DNA from: Pseudomonadota bacterium
GTDB taxonomy: Bacteria > Pseudomonadota > Alphaproteobacteria > Reyranellales > Reyranellaceae
DNA length: 64,000 nucleotides
Assembly (NCBI GenBank): GCA_020160955.1
Contig: JAIUOX010000003.1
Span: 1-64,000 of the forward strand
Reading direction: 5' to 3'
This document shows positions 42,858-51,687 of the stretch, piece after piece. Every line of letters starts with the position of its first letter. Positions within the stretch are counted from its first letter, which is position 1. The notes under the pieces were generated by a model. The model searched no databases, was not told where the DNA came from, and was given only the letters and a program-made list of their open reading frames with translations. The position numbers and the translations under genes were made by a program.

Positions 42858-43484
42858 ATGGATGTGCAGACCCTCGCCCCTTCGCCGCAGATGAACACGC
42901 CCGTGCGCGGCGACCGGGTTGCCCGGACTCGCGACGCCATCGTCGGCTCGGCGCTGGCCCTCGCGCTCGCCGGCGAAGTGGCGCCGATCGTGCGCGACAT
43001 CGCCAAGATGGCCGGCGTCAGCGCGCGGACCGTGTTCCAGCACTTCGCCGATACCGCCGAGCTCTACGTCGCCGTGCTGACGCGCGTGATGACGGGAATG
43101 CTGGGCGACGCGCCGGCCGTCGACCATGCGATGAGCCTCGACCAGCGCCTGTCCGTCCTGATCGAGCAACATGCGCAACGCGGCGAGCGCCTGCTGCCGA
43201 TGTGGACCTTCGTCGAGACGCTGCAGCGGCGCTCGACCGAGGCGTCCGACATGATGACCCAGATGTACGACGCCAACCGCACGCTGCTGTCGACCTGGTT
43301 CGAGCGCGAACTCGCGGCACTGCCGGGCGAGTCGCGCGAGCGCACCCTGAACGCGCTGTCGATGGCGATGGCGCCGGAGAGCTGGGTGGTGCTGAGGCTG
43401 CGCCTCGGCCTCGGCGTCGAGCAGGCGCGCGAGGAGCTGGGCTTCGTGACCCGCGCCATCTTCAAAGGCGCGCCCAGCGCCTAG
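42858..43484 (+). CDS. TetR/AcrR family transcriptional regulator
   Basis: The protein has 208 residues. The HTH is RTRDAIVGSALALALAGEVAPIVRDIAKMAGVSARTVFQHFADTAELYVAVL, a clear TetR DNA-binding domain. The C-terminal domain (WTFVETLQRRSTEASDMM...) is helical and of unknown ligand. It is divergent from the metC-like gene and may control it or the neighbouring catabolic genes. Confidence 0.88.
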   Translation: MDVQTLAPSPQMNTPVRGDRVARTRDAIVGSALALALAGEVAPIVRDIAKMAGVSARTVFQHFADTAELYVAVLTRVMTGMLGDAPAVDHAMSLDQRLSVLIEQHAQRGERLLPMWTFVETLQRRSTEASDMMTQMYDANRTLLSTWFERELAALPGESRERTLNALSMAMAPESWVVLRLRLGLGVEQAREELGFVTRAIFKGAPSA

Positions 43485-43500
43485 AGCTCCGCCGGCGCGG

Positions 43501-44034
43501 CTAGGCCGCGCCTGCGCGGCGGGCGAGGTCCTCGAGGCCGCGATCCCGCAGGCCCATCTCGCGCAGGTGGGCCACGGTGTTCCTGACATACTCGACGTTG
43601 CTGCCGGTCACGCCGTGGCCGTGCCGGACCAGCGCCGCCGCGCGGGCTTGCGGCAGCTTGCCGGCGAACTGCCGGTGGGCGCGGTCGGCGAGGTAGACCA
43701 GCGCCGGCACGGTGCGGCCATCGTCCAGCAGCAGCGGCCGCACGGTCTCCTCGTAGACGCCGTCGTGATCGATCTCGCGGTGCACGAGGTAGCGCCGCAC
43801 CGCGTCGTAGCCGCGCACGGGCAGCCGATGGGCGAGGCCGCGGCAGGCGCCGCCCGGCAGCAGGCCGAGGATCAGGCCGGGCCGTTGCGGCGTGCCGCGG
43901 TAGTGCTCGGAGTAGATGCAGAAGGCGCGGTGCCAGCCGTGCAGGCGGGCGCGCCGCGTCTCGGGCGTCGCGAAGCCCGGGTTCCACATCAGCGACCCGT
44001 AGGCGAACACCCAGAGCGGCCGCGTCTCGCTCAC
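43501..44034 (-). CDS. Gamma-glutamylcyclotransferase, ChaC type
   Basis: The 177-residue protein opens WVFAYGSLMWNPGF, the ChaC YGSLxWxP motif that binds the gamma-glutamyl moiety. RGTPQRPGLILGLLPGG is the second family block. ChaC enzymes cleave glutathione to 5-oxoproline and Cys-Gly in the cytosol. The catalytic Glu lies in the segment VHREIDHDGVYEETVRPL. It is the downstream member of the tyrA-hisC-chorismate mutase strand (10 bp after tyrA) but is functionally unrelated. Confidence 0.87.
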   Translation of the reverse strand: MSETRPLWVFAYGSLMWNPGFATPETRRARLHGWHRAFCIYSEHYRGTPQRPGLILGLLPGGACRGLAHRLPVRGYDAVRRYLVHREIDHDGVYEETVRPLLLDDGRTVPALVYLADRAHRQFAGKLPQARAAALVRHGHGVTGSNVEYVRNTVAHLREMGLRDRGLEDLARRAGAA

Positions 44035-44044
44035 GCGGCCGGGC

Positions 44045-44929
44045 TCAGGCCTGGTTGAGGTGGATCAGCGCGCGCCGGATCTCGCGGGTGCGCGTGAACA
44101 GGTCGAACAGCTTGTCGCCCTCGCCCCAGCGGATCGCGCGCTGCAGGTAGAACAGGTCTTCCTGGAAGCGGGCCAGCACTTCGAGCACGGCCTCGCGGTT
44201 GGCGAGGAAGATGTCGCGCCACATCGTCGGGTCCGAGGCGGCGATGCGCGTGAAGTCGCGGAAGCCGCCGGCGGCGAAGCGCAGCACCTCGCTCTTGAGG
44301 TGACCGGCCAGGTCGTCGGCGGTGCCGACGATGGTGTAGGCGATCAGGTGCGGCAGGTGCGAGGTGATGGCGAGGATGCGGTCGTGGTCGGCCGCGTCGA
44401 GACGCTCGGTGTTGCTGCCCAGGCCCTTCCAGAAGGCGTCGAGGCGGTCGACCGCCGCTTGGTCGCTGCCGGGCAGCGGCGTCAGGATCGTCCAGCGGCC
44501 GTCGAACAGCTCGGCGAAGCCGGCCTCGGGGCCGGAATTCTCGGTGCCGGCGACCGGGTGGGCCGGCACGAAGTGCACGCCGGCCGGCAGGTGCGGCTGC
44601 ATCGCCTCGATCACCGCCTGCTTCACCGAGCCGACGTCGGACACGATGCAGCCGGGCTTGAGGCTGGGCGCGATGGTGCGCGCGGCCTCGCCGCAGGCGC
44701 CGACCGGGGTGCAGACGATCACCAGGTCGGCGTCCTTGCAGGCCGCCGCGAGGTCGGTGCCGCAATGGTCGACCAGATTCAGGCGGTTGGCGGTCGCCGC
44801 GGTCTCGGGGCTGCGCGTCGCCGCCACGATCTGGCGTGCCAGGCCGGCGCGCCGGGCGGCCAGGGCGATCGAGCCGCCGATCAGGCCGATGCCGATCAGC
44901 GCGACCTTGTCGAACAGCGGCTTGCTCAC
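44045..44929 (-). CDS. tyrA: Prephenate/arogenate dehydrogenase
   Basis: This 294-residue NAD(P)-dependent enzyme of tyrosine synthesis has a Rossmann start VALIGIGLIGGSIALAARRAG. VSDVGSVKQAVI, HFVPAHPVAGTENSGPEAG (active-site His region) and SHLPHLIAYTIV with the second His follow. GTG 44929 overlaps the hisC stop by 4 bp (GTGA). No ACT domain is present, so feedback control through one is not expected. Confidence 0.93.
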   Translation of the reverse strand: MSKPLFDKVALIGIGLIGGSIALAARRAGLARQIVAATRSPETAATANRLNLVDHCGTDLAAACKDADLVIVCTPVGACGEAARTIAPSLKPGCIVSDVGSVKQAVIEAMQPHLPAGVHFVPAHPVAGTENSGPEAGFAELFDGRWTILTPLPGSDQAAVDRLDAFWKGLGSNTERLDAADHDRILAITSHLPHLIAYTIVGTADDLAGHLKSEVLRFAAGGFRDFTRIAASDPTMWRDIFLANREAVLEVLARFQEDLFYLQRAIRWGEGDKLFDLFTRTREIRRALIHLNQA

Positions 44930-46017
44930 TTGCCGGCCGCCACGAAGCGGGCGAGCGATTCCTTCACCGCCCGCACTTCGCTCTCGGTGCCGATCGTGAT
45001 GCGCAGGTGATCGGGCAGGCCGTAGCCGCCGACCATGCGCGGGATCAGCCCGTCGTTCATCATCCAGTCGTTGGCGGCGGCGGCGCGGTCCTTCGAGCCG
45101 AAGCCGACCAGCACGAAGTTGCCGACGCTGGCGCGCGGCGCCAGGCCGAGCTGGCCCAGCTCGGCGGCGAGCCACGGCAGCCAGGTGTCGTTGTTGGCGC
45201 GGCTGGCGTCGGTGTGGGCGAGGTCGGCCAGCGCCGCGATGCCCGCCGCCTGCGCGGCGGCGTTGACGTTGAACGGCTGGCGCAGCCGGCTCAGCACGTC
45301 GATCACGCCGGCCGGGCCGTACATCCAGCCGAGCCGCAGCCCGCCCAGCCCGTAGATCTTCGAGAAGGTGCGGGTCATCACGACGTTCTCGGCGCCGTCG
45401 ACCAGCTCGACGCCGGCCTCGTAGTCGTTCTTGCTGACGTACTCGGCATAGGCCGCGTCGATGATCAGCAGCACGTTCTTCGGCAGGCCGGCATGCAGGC
45501 GGCGCACGTCGTCCTTGGTGACGTAGCTGCCGGTCGGGTTGTTCGGGTTGGCGAGGCAGACCACGCGGGTGCGGTCGGTCACCTCGGCCAGCAGGCCGTC
45601 GATGTCGGTGCGGTAGTTCTTCTCCGGCGCGGCGACCGGCTGCGCGCCGACGCCCAGCGCGTTGATCGGGTACATCATGAAGCCGTACTGGCTGTACAGC
45701 AGCTGGTCGCCCGGGCCGCAGTAGGCGCGGACCAGCAGGTTCAGGAGCTCGTCCGAGCCGGCGCCGCAGACGATGCGGGCGGGATCGAGGCCGTAGTGAC
45801 GGCCGATCGCGGCGCGCAGGCCGGAGCAGTCGCCGTCGGGATAGCGGTGCAGGTCGGCCGCCACCGCGGCGTAGGCCGCCATCGCCTTCGGGCTGGGACC
45901 CAGCGCGCCCTCGTTGGACGACAGCTTGGCGATGGTCTGCTTGCCCTCGACCGAGTCCTTGCCCGGCACGTAGGGCGCGATCTTCATGATGCCCGGCCGC
46001 GGGGTGAGGGCGCTCAT
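44926..46017 (-). CDS. hisC: Histidinol-phosphate aminotransferase family (likely aromatic aminotransferase here)
   Basis: This 363-residue fold-type I PLP enzyme has KLSSNEGALGPSPKAM, ANPNNPTGSYV, DAAYAEYV and the PLP Lys in TRTFSKIYGLGGLRLGW. It is a HisC-type protein. Placed between chorismate mutase and prephenate dehydrogenase, it probably transaminates prephenate/phenylpyruvate in the aromatic pathway, and may also serve histidine synthesis. A good AAGGAG lies upstream of ATG 46017, and 17 bp separate it from the mutase stop. Confidence 0.9.
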   Translation of the reverse strand: MSALTPRPGIMKIAPYVPGKDSVEGKQTIAKLSSNEGALGPSPKAMAAYAAVAADLHRYPDGDCSGLRAAIGRHYGLDPARIVCGAGSDELLNLLVRAYCGPGDQLLYSQYGFMMYPINALGVGAQPVAAPEKNYRTDIDGLLAEVTDRTRVVCLANPNNPTGSYVTKDDVRRLHAGLPKNVLLIIDAAYAEYVSKNDYEAGVELVDGAENVVMTRTFSKIYGLGGLRLGWMYGPAGVIDVLSRLRQPFNVNAAAQAAGIAALADLAHTDASRANNDTWLPWLAAELGQLGLAPRASVGNFVLVGFGSKDRAAAANDWMMNDGLIPRMVGGYGLPDHLRITIGTESEVRAVKESLARFVAAGK

Positions 46018-46034
46018 CGCGATCTCCTTGAACT

Positions 46035-46886
46035 TCAGGTGCGGGGCGTCGCCGGCACGGCGTAGGCGCCGATCGACACGACGCGCCCGCTCTCGAGGCC
46101 GAGCCCGGCCTCCAGTTCGCGCAGGCGGCCGTCGCCGTCGGCGATCATGCCGGGAACCTCGACCAGGTAGTGATGCACGCCGCCCACGACCTGGTCCAGC
46201 ACCGAGGTGAAGGCCGGCAGGCCGGCCTTGGTCATCGCGCCGGCGATGCGGTTGCGGCTGAGGCCGGTGGTCGACTCGACGGCGATCAGGGCGCGGTCGT
46301 CGCCCGACTCCTCGGGGTCGAGGCGGGCCAGCACGAAGGCCGAGATGCCGCGCGCGCGGGCGTTCGGCATCGCGAGGAAGGGCAGGCGGGCGATCACGTT
46401 GGGCAACGTCGCGTCCTGGCCGCCGAGCAGCGGCCACCACGCGGCGGTGTCGGCCTCGATCGGTGCCGGCACGACGCCGATGGTCGCCGGGTTGGCGCGC
46501 ACCGCGGCCAGCACCTGGGCCGGCGTGTCGTGCGGCACCAGCGGGATCTGGCAGCCGAAGTGGTCGCGCGCGAGGTCCCAGTAGCCGGGCTGGTCGTGCG
46601 GCCGGCAGATCGCGATCTTGAGCTCGGGCGTCTGCATCAGCGTGAAGGCGCACATCATCTCGCGCCACATGCGGAAGACGGCGGCGGCGGGAAAGCGCCC
46701 GGTGTGCTTCTCCAGGCGCTGGCGCATGACCTGCGCCTCGCGGCCGGGCCGCAGCGCGATCGAGCCGGGCTTCTTGGAGGCAGCGATCTGGTCGACCAGG
46801 TCGCTGCGGCGCCGGATCAGGCCATGGAGCTCGCCGTCGATGGCGTCGATCTCCTGGCGCAAGCTCTCGAGACTGGGGGAATCCAT
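46035..46886 (-). CDS. Chorismate mutase with divergent prephenate dehydratase-like C-terminus
   Basis: The protein has 283 residues. Positions 1-95 form an AroQ helix bundle: LESLRQEIDAIDGELHGLIRRRSDLVDQIAASK with the conserved Arg and Lys. The second half has an ACT-like end (VHHYLVEVPGMIADGDGRLRELEAGLG) and the size of a dehydratase domain. The catalytic TRF triad of prephenate dehydratases is not visible at the expected place. It could therefore be a mutase plus regulatory domain, with true dehydratase elsewhere. It is first gene of the hisC-tyrA operon and divergent from metX. Confidence 0.75.
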   Translation of the reverse strand: MDSPSLESLRQEIDAIDGELHGLIRRRSDLVDQIAASKKPGSIALRPGREAQVMRQRLEKHTGRFPAAAVFRMWREMMCAFTLMQTPELKIAICRPHDQPGYWDLARDHFGCQIPLVPHDTPAQVLAAVRANPATIGVVPAPIEADTAAWWPLLGGQDATLPNVIARLPFLAMPNARARGISAFVLARLDPEESGDDRALIAVESTTGLSRNRIAGAMTKAGLPAFTSVLDQVVGGVHHYLVEVPGMIADGDGRLRELEAGLGLESGRVVSIGAYAVPATPRT

Positions 46887-46964
46887 ACCGGCCGTGAAAC
46901 GTGTGCGGGAGCGGCGATACTACGTCCGGCCGGCCCCCGTAAAGGCAAGAAACCGCCGGGACGC

Positions 46965-46993
46965 TTGCGCAACGGCGGCGCTGTCCGTATAGA
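46965..46993 (+). promoter_or_regulatory. Promoter of metX and its riboswitch
   Basis: TTGCGC at 46965-46970 and TATAGA at 46988-46993 with a 17-nt spacer predict a start near 47000, right where the riboswitch fold begins. Confidence 0.65.
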
Positions 46994-46999
46994 AGCGTC

Positions 47000-47058
47000 T
47001 CCGTGGAATTTGAGCCGACCGGCTTGCGACCACGTTAATCCTCGCTAAAAGGTCGGAG
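47000..47058 (+). promoter_or_regulatory. SAM-II (metA-type) riboswitch
   Basis: A compact H-type pseudoknot can be drawn. P1 is CGTGG (47002-47006) with CCACG (47030-47034). P2 is CCGACC (47015-47020) with GGTCGG (47051-47056). The conserved stretches around them, AATTTGAG, GGCTTGCGA, GTTAATC and GCTAAAA, are those of the SAM-II class of alphaproteobacteria. It binds S-adenosylmethionine and switches off the downstream metX-metW operon. The pairings are seen in the sequence, and the class and ligand come from knowledge of SAM-II. Confidence 0.88.
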
Positions 47059-47063
47059 CGCTC

Positions 47064-47101
47064 GAAAAAGCCCCCGTCCTTTACCGGTCGGGGGCTTTTT
47101 C
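47064..47101 (+). terminator. Rho-independent terminator between riboswitch and metX
   Basis: GAAAAAGCCCCCG (47064-47076) pairs perfectly with CGGGGGCTTTTTC (47089-47101) around a 12-nt loop, ending in a T run. It starts 8 nt after the pseudoknot, suggesting SAM-dependent attenuation and not only translational control. Confidence 0.85.
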
Positions 47102-47140
47102 GTCGGTCCGGGGCATTTCCGGGCTGGCCGAGGAGAGGAC

Positions 47141-48346
47141 ATGGAGGCGACGATCGTCCCGCCGACCGCCGGCGGGCCGCTGCCCGAGGGCCTGGCCGAG
47201 GTCGAGCGCAAGGCGCTGGCGCGATGTCGCCACGCGGTCCTGGGCGTCGACCGTCCGCTGCGCCTCGATTGCGGCGTCGAGCTCGGCCCGTACCGGGTGG
47301 CCTACCAGACCTACGGCACGCTCAATGCCGACAAGTCGAACGCCGTCCTGATCTGCCATGCGCTGACCGGCGACCAGTTCGTCGTCGAGCAGCACCCGGT
47401 GACCGGCAAGGAAGGCTGGTGGGACCGCCTGGTCGGGGCCGGCAAGATCCTCGACCCGGCCCGCTACTTCATCATCTGCGTCAACGTGCTGGGCGGCTGC
47501 ATGGGCAGCACCGGGCCACTCGACCGCGACGCGGCGGGCAAGCCCTGGAACCTCGGCTTCCCGGTGGTGACGATCGGCGACATGGTGCGCGCGCAGGCGG
47601 CGCTGCTCGACCATCTCGGCATTCCCGACCTGTTCTGCGTGATCGGCGGCTCGATGGGCGGCATGCAGGTGCTCGAGTGGGCGGCCAGCTTTCCGAAGCG
47701 GGTGTTCTCGGCCGTGCCGATCGCCTGCGCGGCGCGCCACTCGGCGCAGAACATCGCGTTCCACGAGGTCGGGCGGCAGGCGATCATGGCCGACCCCGAG
47801 TGGAAGAAGGGCGACTACCGCCTGCACGACACGCTGCCGCGGCACGGGCTGGCGGTGGCGCGCATGACGGCGCACATCACCTACCTCTCGGAGCAGGCGC
47901 TGCAGCGCAAGTTCGGCCGTTCGCTGCAGGACCGCGACGCGGTGCGCTTCGGCTTCGACGCCGACTTCCAGGTCGAGAGCTACCTGCGCCACCAGGGCTC
48001 GACCTTCGTCGACCGCTTCGACGCCAACAGCTACCTCTACATCACCCGCGCCATGGACTACTTCGACCTCGCCGCGGCGCATGGCGGCGTGCTGGCCAAT
48101 GCCTTCAAGGGCTCGGCGACCCGGTTCTGCCTGTTCTCCTTCACCAGCGACTGGCTGTTCCCGACGCGCGAGAGCCGGCTGGTGGTGCATGCGCTGAACG
48201 CGGCGGCGGCCAACGTGTCGTTCGTCGAGATCGAGAGCGACAAGGGCCACGACGCGTTCCTGCTCGACGAGCCGGAGATGTTCCGCACGCTTTCGGGCTT
48301 CCTCAAGGGTGCGGCCGCGGTGCGCGGCCTGAAGGAGGCGTCGTGA
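47141..48346 (+). CDS. metX: Homoserine O-acetyltransferase MetX
   Basis: This 401-residue alpha/beta-hydrolase-fold acyltransferase commits homoserine to methionine synthesis by acyl transfer from acetyl- or succinyl-CoA. Motifs are [37 protein letters not shown], the nucleophile Ser171 in [13 protein letters not shown], the acid in FTSDWLFP and the His in [21 protein letters not shown] Shine-Dalgarno precedes ATG 47141. It is controlled by the SAM-II riboswitch and terminator and overlaps metW. Confidence 0.95.
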   Translation: MEATIVPPTAGGPLPEGLAEVERKALARCRHAVLGVDRPLRLDCGVELGPYRVAYQTYGTLNADKSNAVLICHALTGDQFVVEQHPVTGKEGWWDRLVGAGKILDPARYFIICVNVLGGCMGSTGPLDRDAAGKPWNLGFPVVTIGDMVRAQAALLDHLGIPDLFCVIGGSMGGMQVLEWAASFPKRVFSAVPIACAARHSAQNIAFHEVGRQAIMADPEWKKGDYRLHDTLPRHGLAVARMTAHITYLSEQALQRKFGRSLQDRDAVRFGFDADFQVESYLRHQGSTFVDRFDANSYLYITRAMDYFDLAAAHGGVLANAFKGSATRFCLFSFTSDWLFPTRESRLVVHALNAAAANVSFVEIESDKGHDAFLLDEPEMFRTLSGFLKGAAAVRGLKEAS

Positions 48347-48951
48347 CCGCTGCTGCCATCCGCGTCGACCTGCAGGTCATCGCCGACATGGTCGAGCCGG
48401 CGACGCGCGCGCTCGACGTCGGCTGCGGCTACGGCGAACTGCTGGCCTACCTGGTGAACTTCAAGCGCGCCGATGCGCGCGGCATGGAGCTCAGCCAGGC
48501 CGGCGTGAACGCCTGCGTCGCCAATGGCCTGTCGGTGATCCAGGGCGACGCCGACTCCGACCTGCGCGACTACCCGGACGACGCGTTCGACTACGTCATC
48601 CTCAGCCAGACGCTGCAGGCGACGCGCGAGCCGCGCGAGGTGCTGCGCCAGATGCTGCGGGTCGGCCGCCACGCCATCGTGTCGTTCCCGAACTTCGCCC
48701 ACTGGCAGGTGCGGCTGCGGCTGGTGTTCGGCGGGCGCATGCCGGAGACGCCGTCGCTGCCGCACAAGTGGTACGACACGCCGAACATCCACCTGTGCAG
48801 CATCGACGACTTCCGCGGCCTGTGCCGCGACATGGGCGTCAAGATCGAGCGGGCGATCGTGCTGAACCGCAACAGCCGGCCGATCAATTACCCGCCGCTG
48901 CTCGCCAACCTGGTGGGCGAGCAGGCCGTGTTCATGCTGAAGCGCGGCTGA
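48343..48951 (+). CDS. metW: Methionine biosynthesis protein MetW
   Basis: The 202-residue methyltransferase-fold protein is found in tandem with metX across proteobacteria. The SAM-like site is [15 protein letters not shown], and [23 protein letters not shown] and [22 protein letters not shown] are typical MetW blocks. It assists or is needed for MetX activity in several species. GTG 48343 overlaps the metX stop (GTGA), giving coupled translation. Confidence 0.94.
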   Translation: MTAAAIRVDLQVIADMVEPATRALDVGCGYGELLAYLVNFKRADARGMELSQAGVNACVANGLSVIQGDADSDLRDYPDDAFDYVILSQTLQATREPREVLRQMLRVGRHAIVSFPNFAHWQVRLRLVFGGRMPETPSLPHKWYDTPNIHLCSIDDFRGLCRDMGVKIERAIVLNRNSRPINYPPLLANLVGEQAVFMLKRG

Positions 48952-48955
48952 CGCT

Positions 48956-49390
48956 TCAACGCGGAACGGGGCGGCGGTAGTTCGCCTCGATCGCGTCCTC
49001 GCGCTGCTTCACGAAGCCGTGCCGCTCGTAGAAGCGGCCGGCCGGGCTGCCCTGCAGCACGTCGAGTTCGACCGGCAGGCCGAGCGCGTCGGCCTCGGCC
49101 AGCAGCCCTTTCAGGATCGCCGTGCCGAGCCCCGAATTGTGCAGCCGGCGGTCGAGGTAGAACGAATCGATCTTCACCTCGGCCGCGCCGACGCGGAAGC
49201 CGACGCAGCCGACCCGCTGTCCGCCGATCGTCAGCCGGCGCAGGCCCGGCTCGTCGAAGTGGCCGCGGAAGATGCGGCGGGCGCGCTCGGGATGGAAGCG
49301 GCCGACGCGCTCGAGGTGCTCGCGCATGACCTCGATGCGGAGCGCCAGCAGCGGCTCGAAGTCGGCCTCCTCGACCGGCTCGAAGCGCAC
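48956..49390 (-). CDS. GNAT family N-acetyltransferase
   Basis: This 144-residue GNAT fold has motif A KIDSFYLDRRLHNSGLGTAILKGLL, with the Q/RxxGxG/A pyrophosphate loop as NSGLGT, and end block LDVLQGSPAGRFYERHGFVKQ. The acceptor is unknown. GTG 49390 starts 1 bp after the ybaK-like stop, so it is the last gene of a four-gene operon. Confidence 0.85.
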   Translation of the reverse strand: MRFEPVEEADFEPLLALRIEVMREHLERVGRFHPERARRIFRGHFDEPGLRRLTIGGQRVGCVGFRVGAAEVKIDSFYLDRRLHNSGLGTAILKGLLAEADALGLPVELDVLQGSPAGRFYERHGFVKQREDAIEANYRRPVPR

Positions 49391-49391
49391 C

Positions 49392-49877
49392 TCAGGAGGC
49401 GGCAATCCGGGCGATCCGCGGCTTGGCCACCGCCAGCCAGTCCTTCGTGTCGAGTTCCATCGAGCGGTCGAGCCGGCCGGCATTGAAGAACAGCGTGTCG
49501 TTGGCCAGCAGGTCCTGCTCGACCACGATGGCCAGCGCCGGGTTCAGCGCGAACGGCGGCACCGCGCCCATGACGCAGCCGGTCAGTTCCTGCGCCGTCT
49601 CCGGGCTGGCGAAGCCGCACTTGCGCGCCTCGAACAGCGCGGCGACCGCGGCGAAGTCGAGCTTGCGGCTGCCCGGCAGGATGGCCAGCACGGCGCGCTT
49701 GCCGCCGCCGCCGCCCCGCACGTCCAGCACCATCGCCTTGGCGGCCTGGTCGGGCCGGTTGCCGCGGATCACGCTGATCGCCTCCGAGCGGCCCTCGGCC
49801 TCGTGCTCGATGACGCGGAACTTCGCGCCGGACTCGGTCAGCAGCGCGACCAGCCGGTCGAACACCTCACCGGCCAC
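49392..49877 (-). CDS. YbaK/prolyl-tRNA editing domain protein
   Basis: This 161-residue trans-editing domain reads FRVIEHEAEGRSEAISVIRGNRPDQAAKAMVLDV (substrate loop), KLDFAAVAALFEARKCGFASPE, TGCVMGAVPPFALNP and the end with LFFNAGRLDRSMEL. The GxxxP block corresponds to the GxxSP loop of the family. Such proteins hydrolyse mischarged tRNA such as Ala- or Cys-tRNA-Pro. GTG 49877 overlaps the upstream dehydrogenase by 11 bp. Confidence 0.88.
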   Translation of the reverse strand: MAGEVFDRLVALLTESGAKFRVIEHEAEGRSEAISVIRGNRPDQAAKAMVLDVRGGGGGKRAVLAILPGSRKLDFAAVAALFEARKCGFASPETAQELTGCVMGAVPPFALNPALAIVVEQDLLANDTLFFNAGRLDRSMELDTKDWLAVAKPRIARIAAS

Positions 49878-50799
49878 GGATGACCTGCTCCGACAGGATC
49901 GTGATCGCCTGCTCGAGGTCCGGCACCTGGCCGTCGGCGGGCGCGATGCCGGCATCGACGGTGCGGCGGTGGCTGCGCTCGATGGTCTCGGTCATCAGCG
50001 GCGTGACGCCGGTCTCGCGCAGCGTGCGGCCGACCAGCCCCATCTCCTCCCAGCGCCGGTGAGCATGCACGATGTGGGTCTGCACCAGCATTGCCACGAA
50101 GTTGGCGAAGCCGATGTCGTCGACGTCGCCCATGCAGCCCATCACCTCGTCGAGGATGCCCTGGCGCTGCGCCGTGACGTAAGCCTCGACGCCCAGCGCC
50201 TCGACGCCCTTGATCAGCACGCTGCGGATCATCTTCACCGCCGAGGCGCTGCCGGGCTTGCGGCCGAGCACGGTGGCGACGAAGCCGTTGTCGTTCATCC
50301 AGGCAACGACCGGCTCGACGTCCTCGCCGGCCACCAGCATCGGCGCCTTGATGCCCTGCTTGAAGAAGCCGCCCATCACCGCGATGTCGATGTAGCGCCC
50401 GCCGGCCGCCTCGATCGGCGCACGGTCCTCGTCCGACATCTTGCCGGTGATGGTGCAGAGGTCGAGGTAGTGCGCGCCCTTCTTGAGCAGCGGCGCCGCC
50501 GCGGTCGCGGCCTCGAGCGCGAACTCGCCCTGCACCGCGCAGATCACCAGGTCGGCCTCGCGCAGCGCCTCGCCGTAGGTGCCCTCGATCGCGACGTCGA
50601 GTCGGCGCGCCTCGCGGCCCAGCGCGGTGCCGCGGGCGTCCTTGTCGAGCGCGGTGTCGATGGCGATGACGCGGCGCGGGGCGTTGTCGCCGGGCCGCGC
50701 GGTGCCGCGCCAACCGCCCTCGCCGCACAGTCCGCGGGCGATCGCCGACCCGGCCTCGCCAAAGCCCAGCAGCGCGATGACGCGCGGTGACACCGACAT
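49867..50799 (-). CDS. NAD(P)-dependent dehydrogenase of the beta-hydroxyacid type with DUF1932-like C-terminus
   Basis: This 310-residue protein has an NAD-binding domain with VIALLGFGEAGSAIARGL at the N-terminus. The phrase DLCTITGKMSDEDRAPIEAAGGRYIDIAVMGGF is where 6-phosphogluconate/hydroxyisobutyrate dehydrogenases have DxxxSG. The C-terminal GSASAVKMIRSVLIKGVEALGVEAYVTA contains the catalytic-Lys-like K and typical DUF1932 arrangement. The substrate is not known. It sits between a methyltransferase gene and ybaK in one operon. Confidence 0.82.
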   Translation of the reverse strand: MSVSPRVIALLGFGEAGSAIARGLCGEGGWRGTARPGDNAPRRVIAIDTALDKDARGTALGREARRLDVAIEGTYGEALREADLVICAVQGEFALEAATAAAPLLKKGAHYLDLCTITGKMSDEDRAPIEAAGGRYIDIAVMGGFFKQGIKAPMLVAGEDVEPVVAWMNDNGFVATVLGRKPGSASAVKMIRSVLIKGVEALGVEAYVTAQRQGILDEVMGCMGDVDDIGFANFVAMLVQTHIVHAHRRWEEMGLVGRTLRETGVTPLMTETIERSHRRTVDAGIAPADGQVPDLEQAITILSEQVIRGR

Positions 50800-50827
50800 G
50801 GGATTCTCTTTCAGGAAGGACGTTGCG

Positions 50828-51604
50828 TCAGGACGCCGGCGCCTCGCCGTCGCCGGCATTGCGCGCGGCCTGGGTGTCGCGCGAACTGGCGACCCGCAGC
50901 TTGGGCCGCACCACGACCAGCCCCGGCGCCGCCGTCCGCTCGGCGATGCCGGCATAGAGCTGCTTGCCGGCCTCGATCACGGTGACGCCGGCGAAGCGGC
51001 CGAGCCAGCGATGGCCGAAGCGCTCGACCGCCGGCGCCATGCGCAGCATCACCCGCGAGCGGGTCGGCGGCATGAACAGCGCGCGCGACTGGCGCATCGG
51101 CGCGAACATGTTGGCGCGCAGCAGCGCGGCCAGCTGGCCGGGCGAATAGGGATGGCCCTGGTAGAACGGCGAGCGGTCGATCTGCGACCACAGGCCGGCG
51201 CGGGTCGGCGCCACGGTCACGAGGCGGCCGCCGTCGGCCATCACGCGCCAGATCTCGCGCAGCATCGGGCGGACCTGCTCGGTGCTCTCGACGGCATGGA
51301 CCAGCAGGACGCGGTCGACCGAGCGGTCGGGCAGCGGCAGGTCGTTCTCGTCGACCAGCGCCGTGAGGTTGCGGCCCTCGCGCGGCCAGCGGGTGACGCC
51401 CTGCTGGGCCGGCATGAAGGCCAGCGTGCGCGCCGCCTCCTCGCGGAACGGCCGCAGGAACGGCGTGGCATAGCCCAGCCCCAGCACGGTCTCGCCGCGC
51501 ACGTTCGGCCAGACCTCGCGCAGGCGGGCGCGCAGCAGCCGCACCGTCATCTGGCCGAGCGTGCTGCCGTAGAACTCGTTGAGATCGAGGACGTCCGTCC
51601 ACAT
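50828..51604 (-). CDS. Class I SAM-dependent methyltransferase
   Basis: This 258-residue protein has motif I as VLGLGYATPFLRPF, a modified DxGxGxG, then VDRVLLVHAVESTEQVRPMLREIWRVMADGGRLVTVAP, the usual motif II-III region of Methyltransf_11 proteins. The weakened motif I makes the substrate or even activity uncertain. Divergent from gloB with 83 bp between them, 28 bp upstream of the dehydrogenase gene. MTVRLL and the N-terminal LNEFYGSTLGQM are shared by a group of alphaproteobacterial methyltransferases found next to gloB. Confidence 0.82.
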   Translation of the reverse strand: MWTDVLDLNEFYGSTLGQMTVRLLRARLREVWPNVRGETVLGLGYATPFLRPFREEAARTLAFMPAQQGVTRWPREGRNLTALVDENDLPLPDRSVDRVLLVHAVESTEQVRPMLREIWRVMADGGRLVTVAPTRAGLWSQIDRSPFYQGHPYSPGQLAALLRANMFAPMRQSRALFMPPTRSRVMLRMAPAVERFGHRWLGRFAGVTVIEAGKQLYAGIAERTAAPGLVVVRPKLRVASSRDTQAARNAGDGEAPAS

Positions 51605-51687
51605 ATCGCCAGTGTAGCAGAAACCCCTGCCGCCCGGCCATCGGTCGGCCCCGCGACAACCCCGAACGGCTCTGTTAGCGTGAAAAT

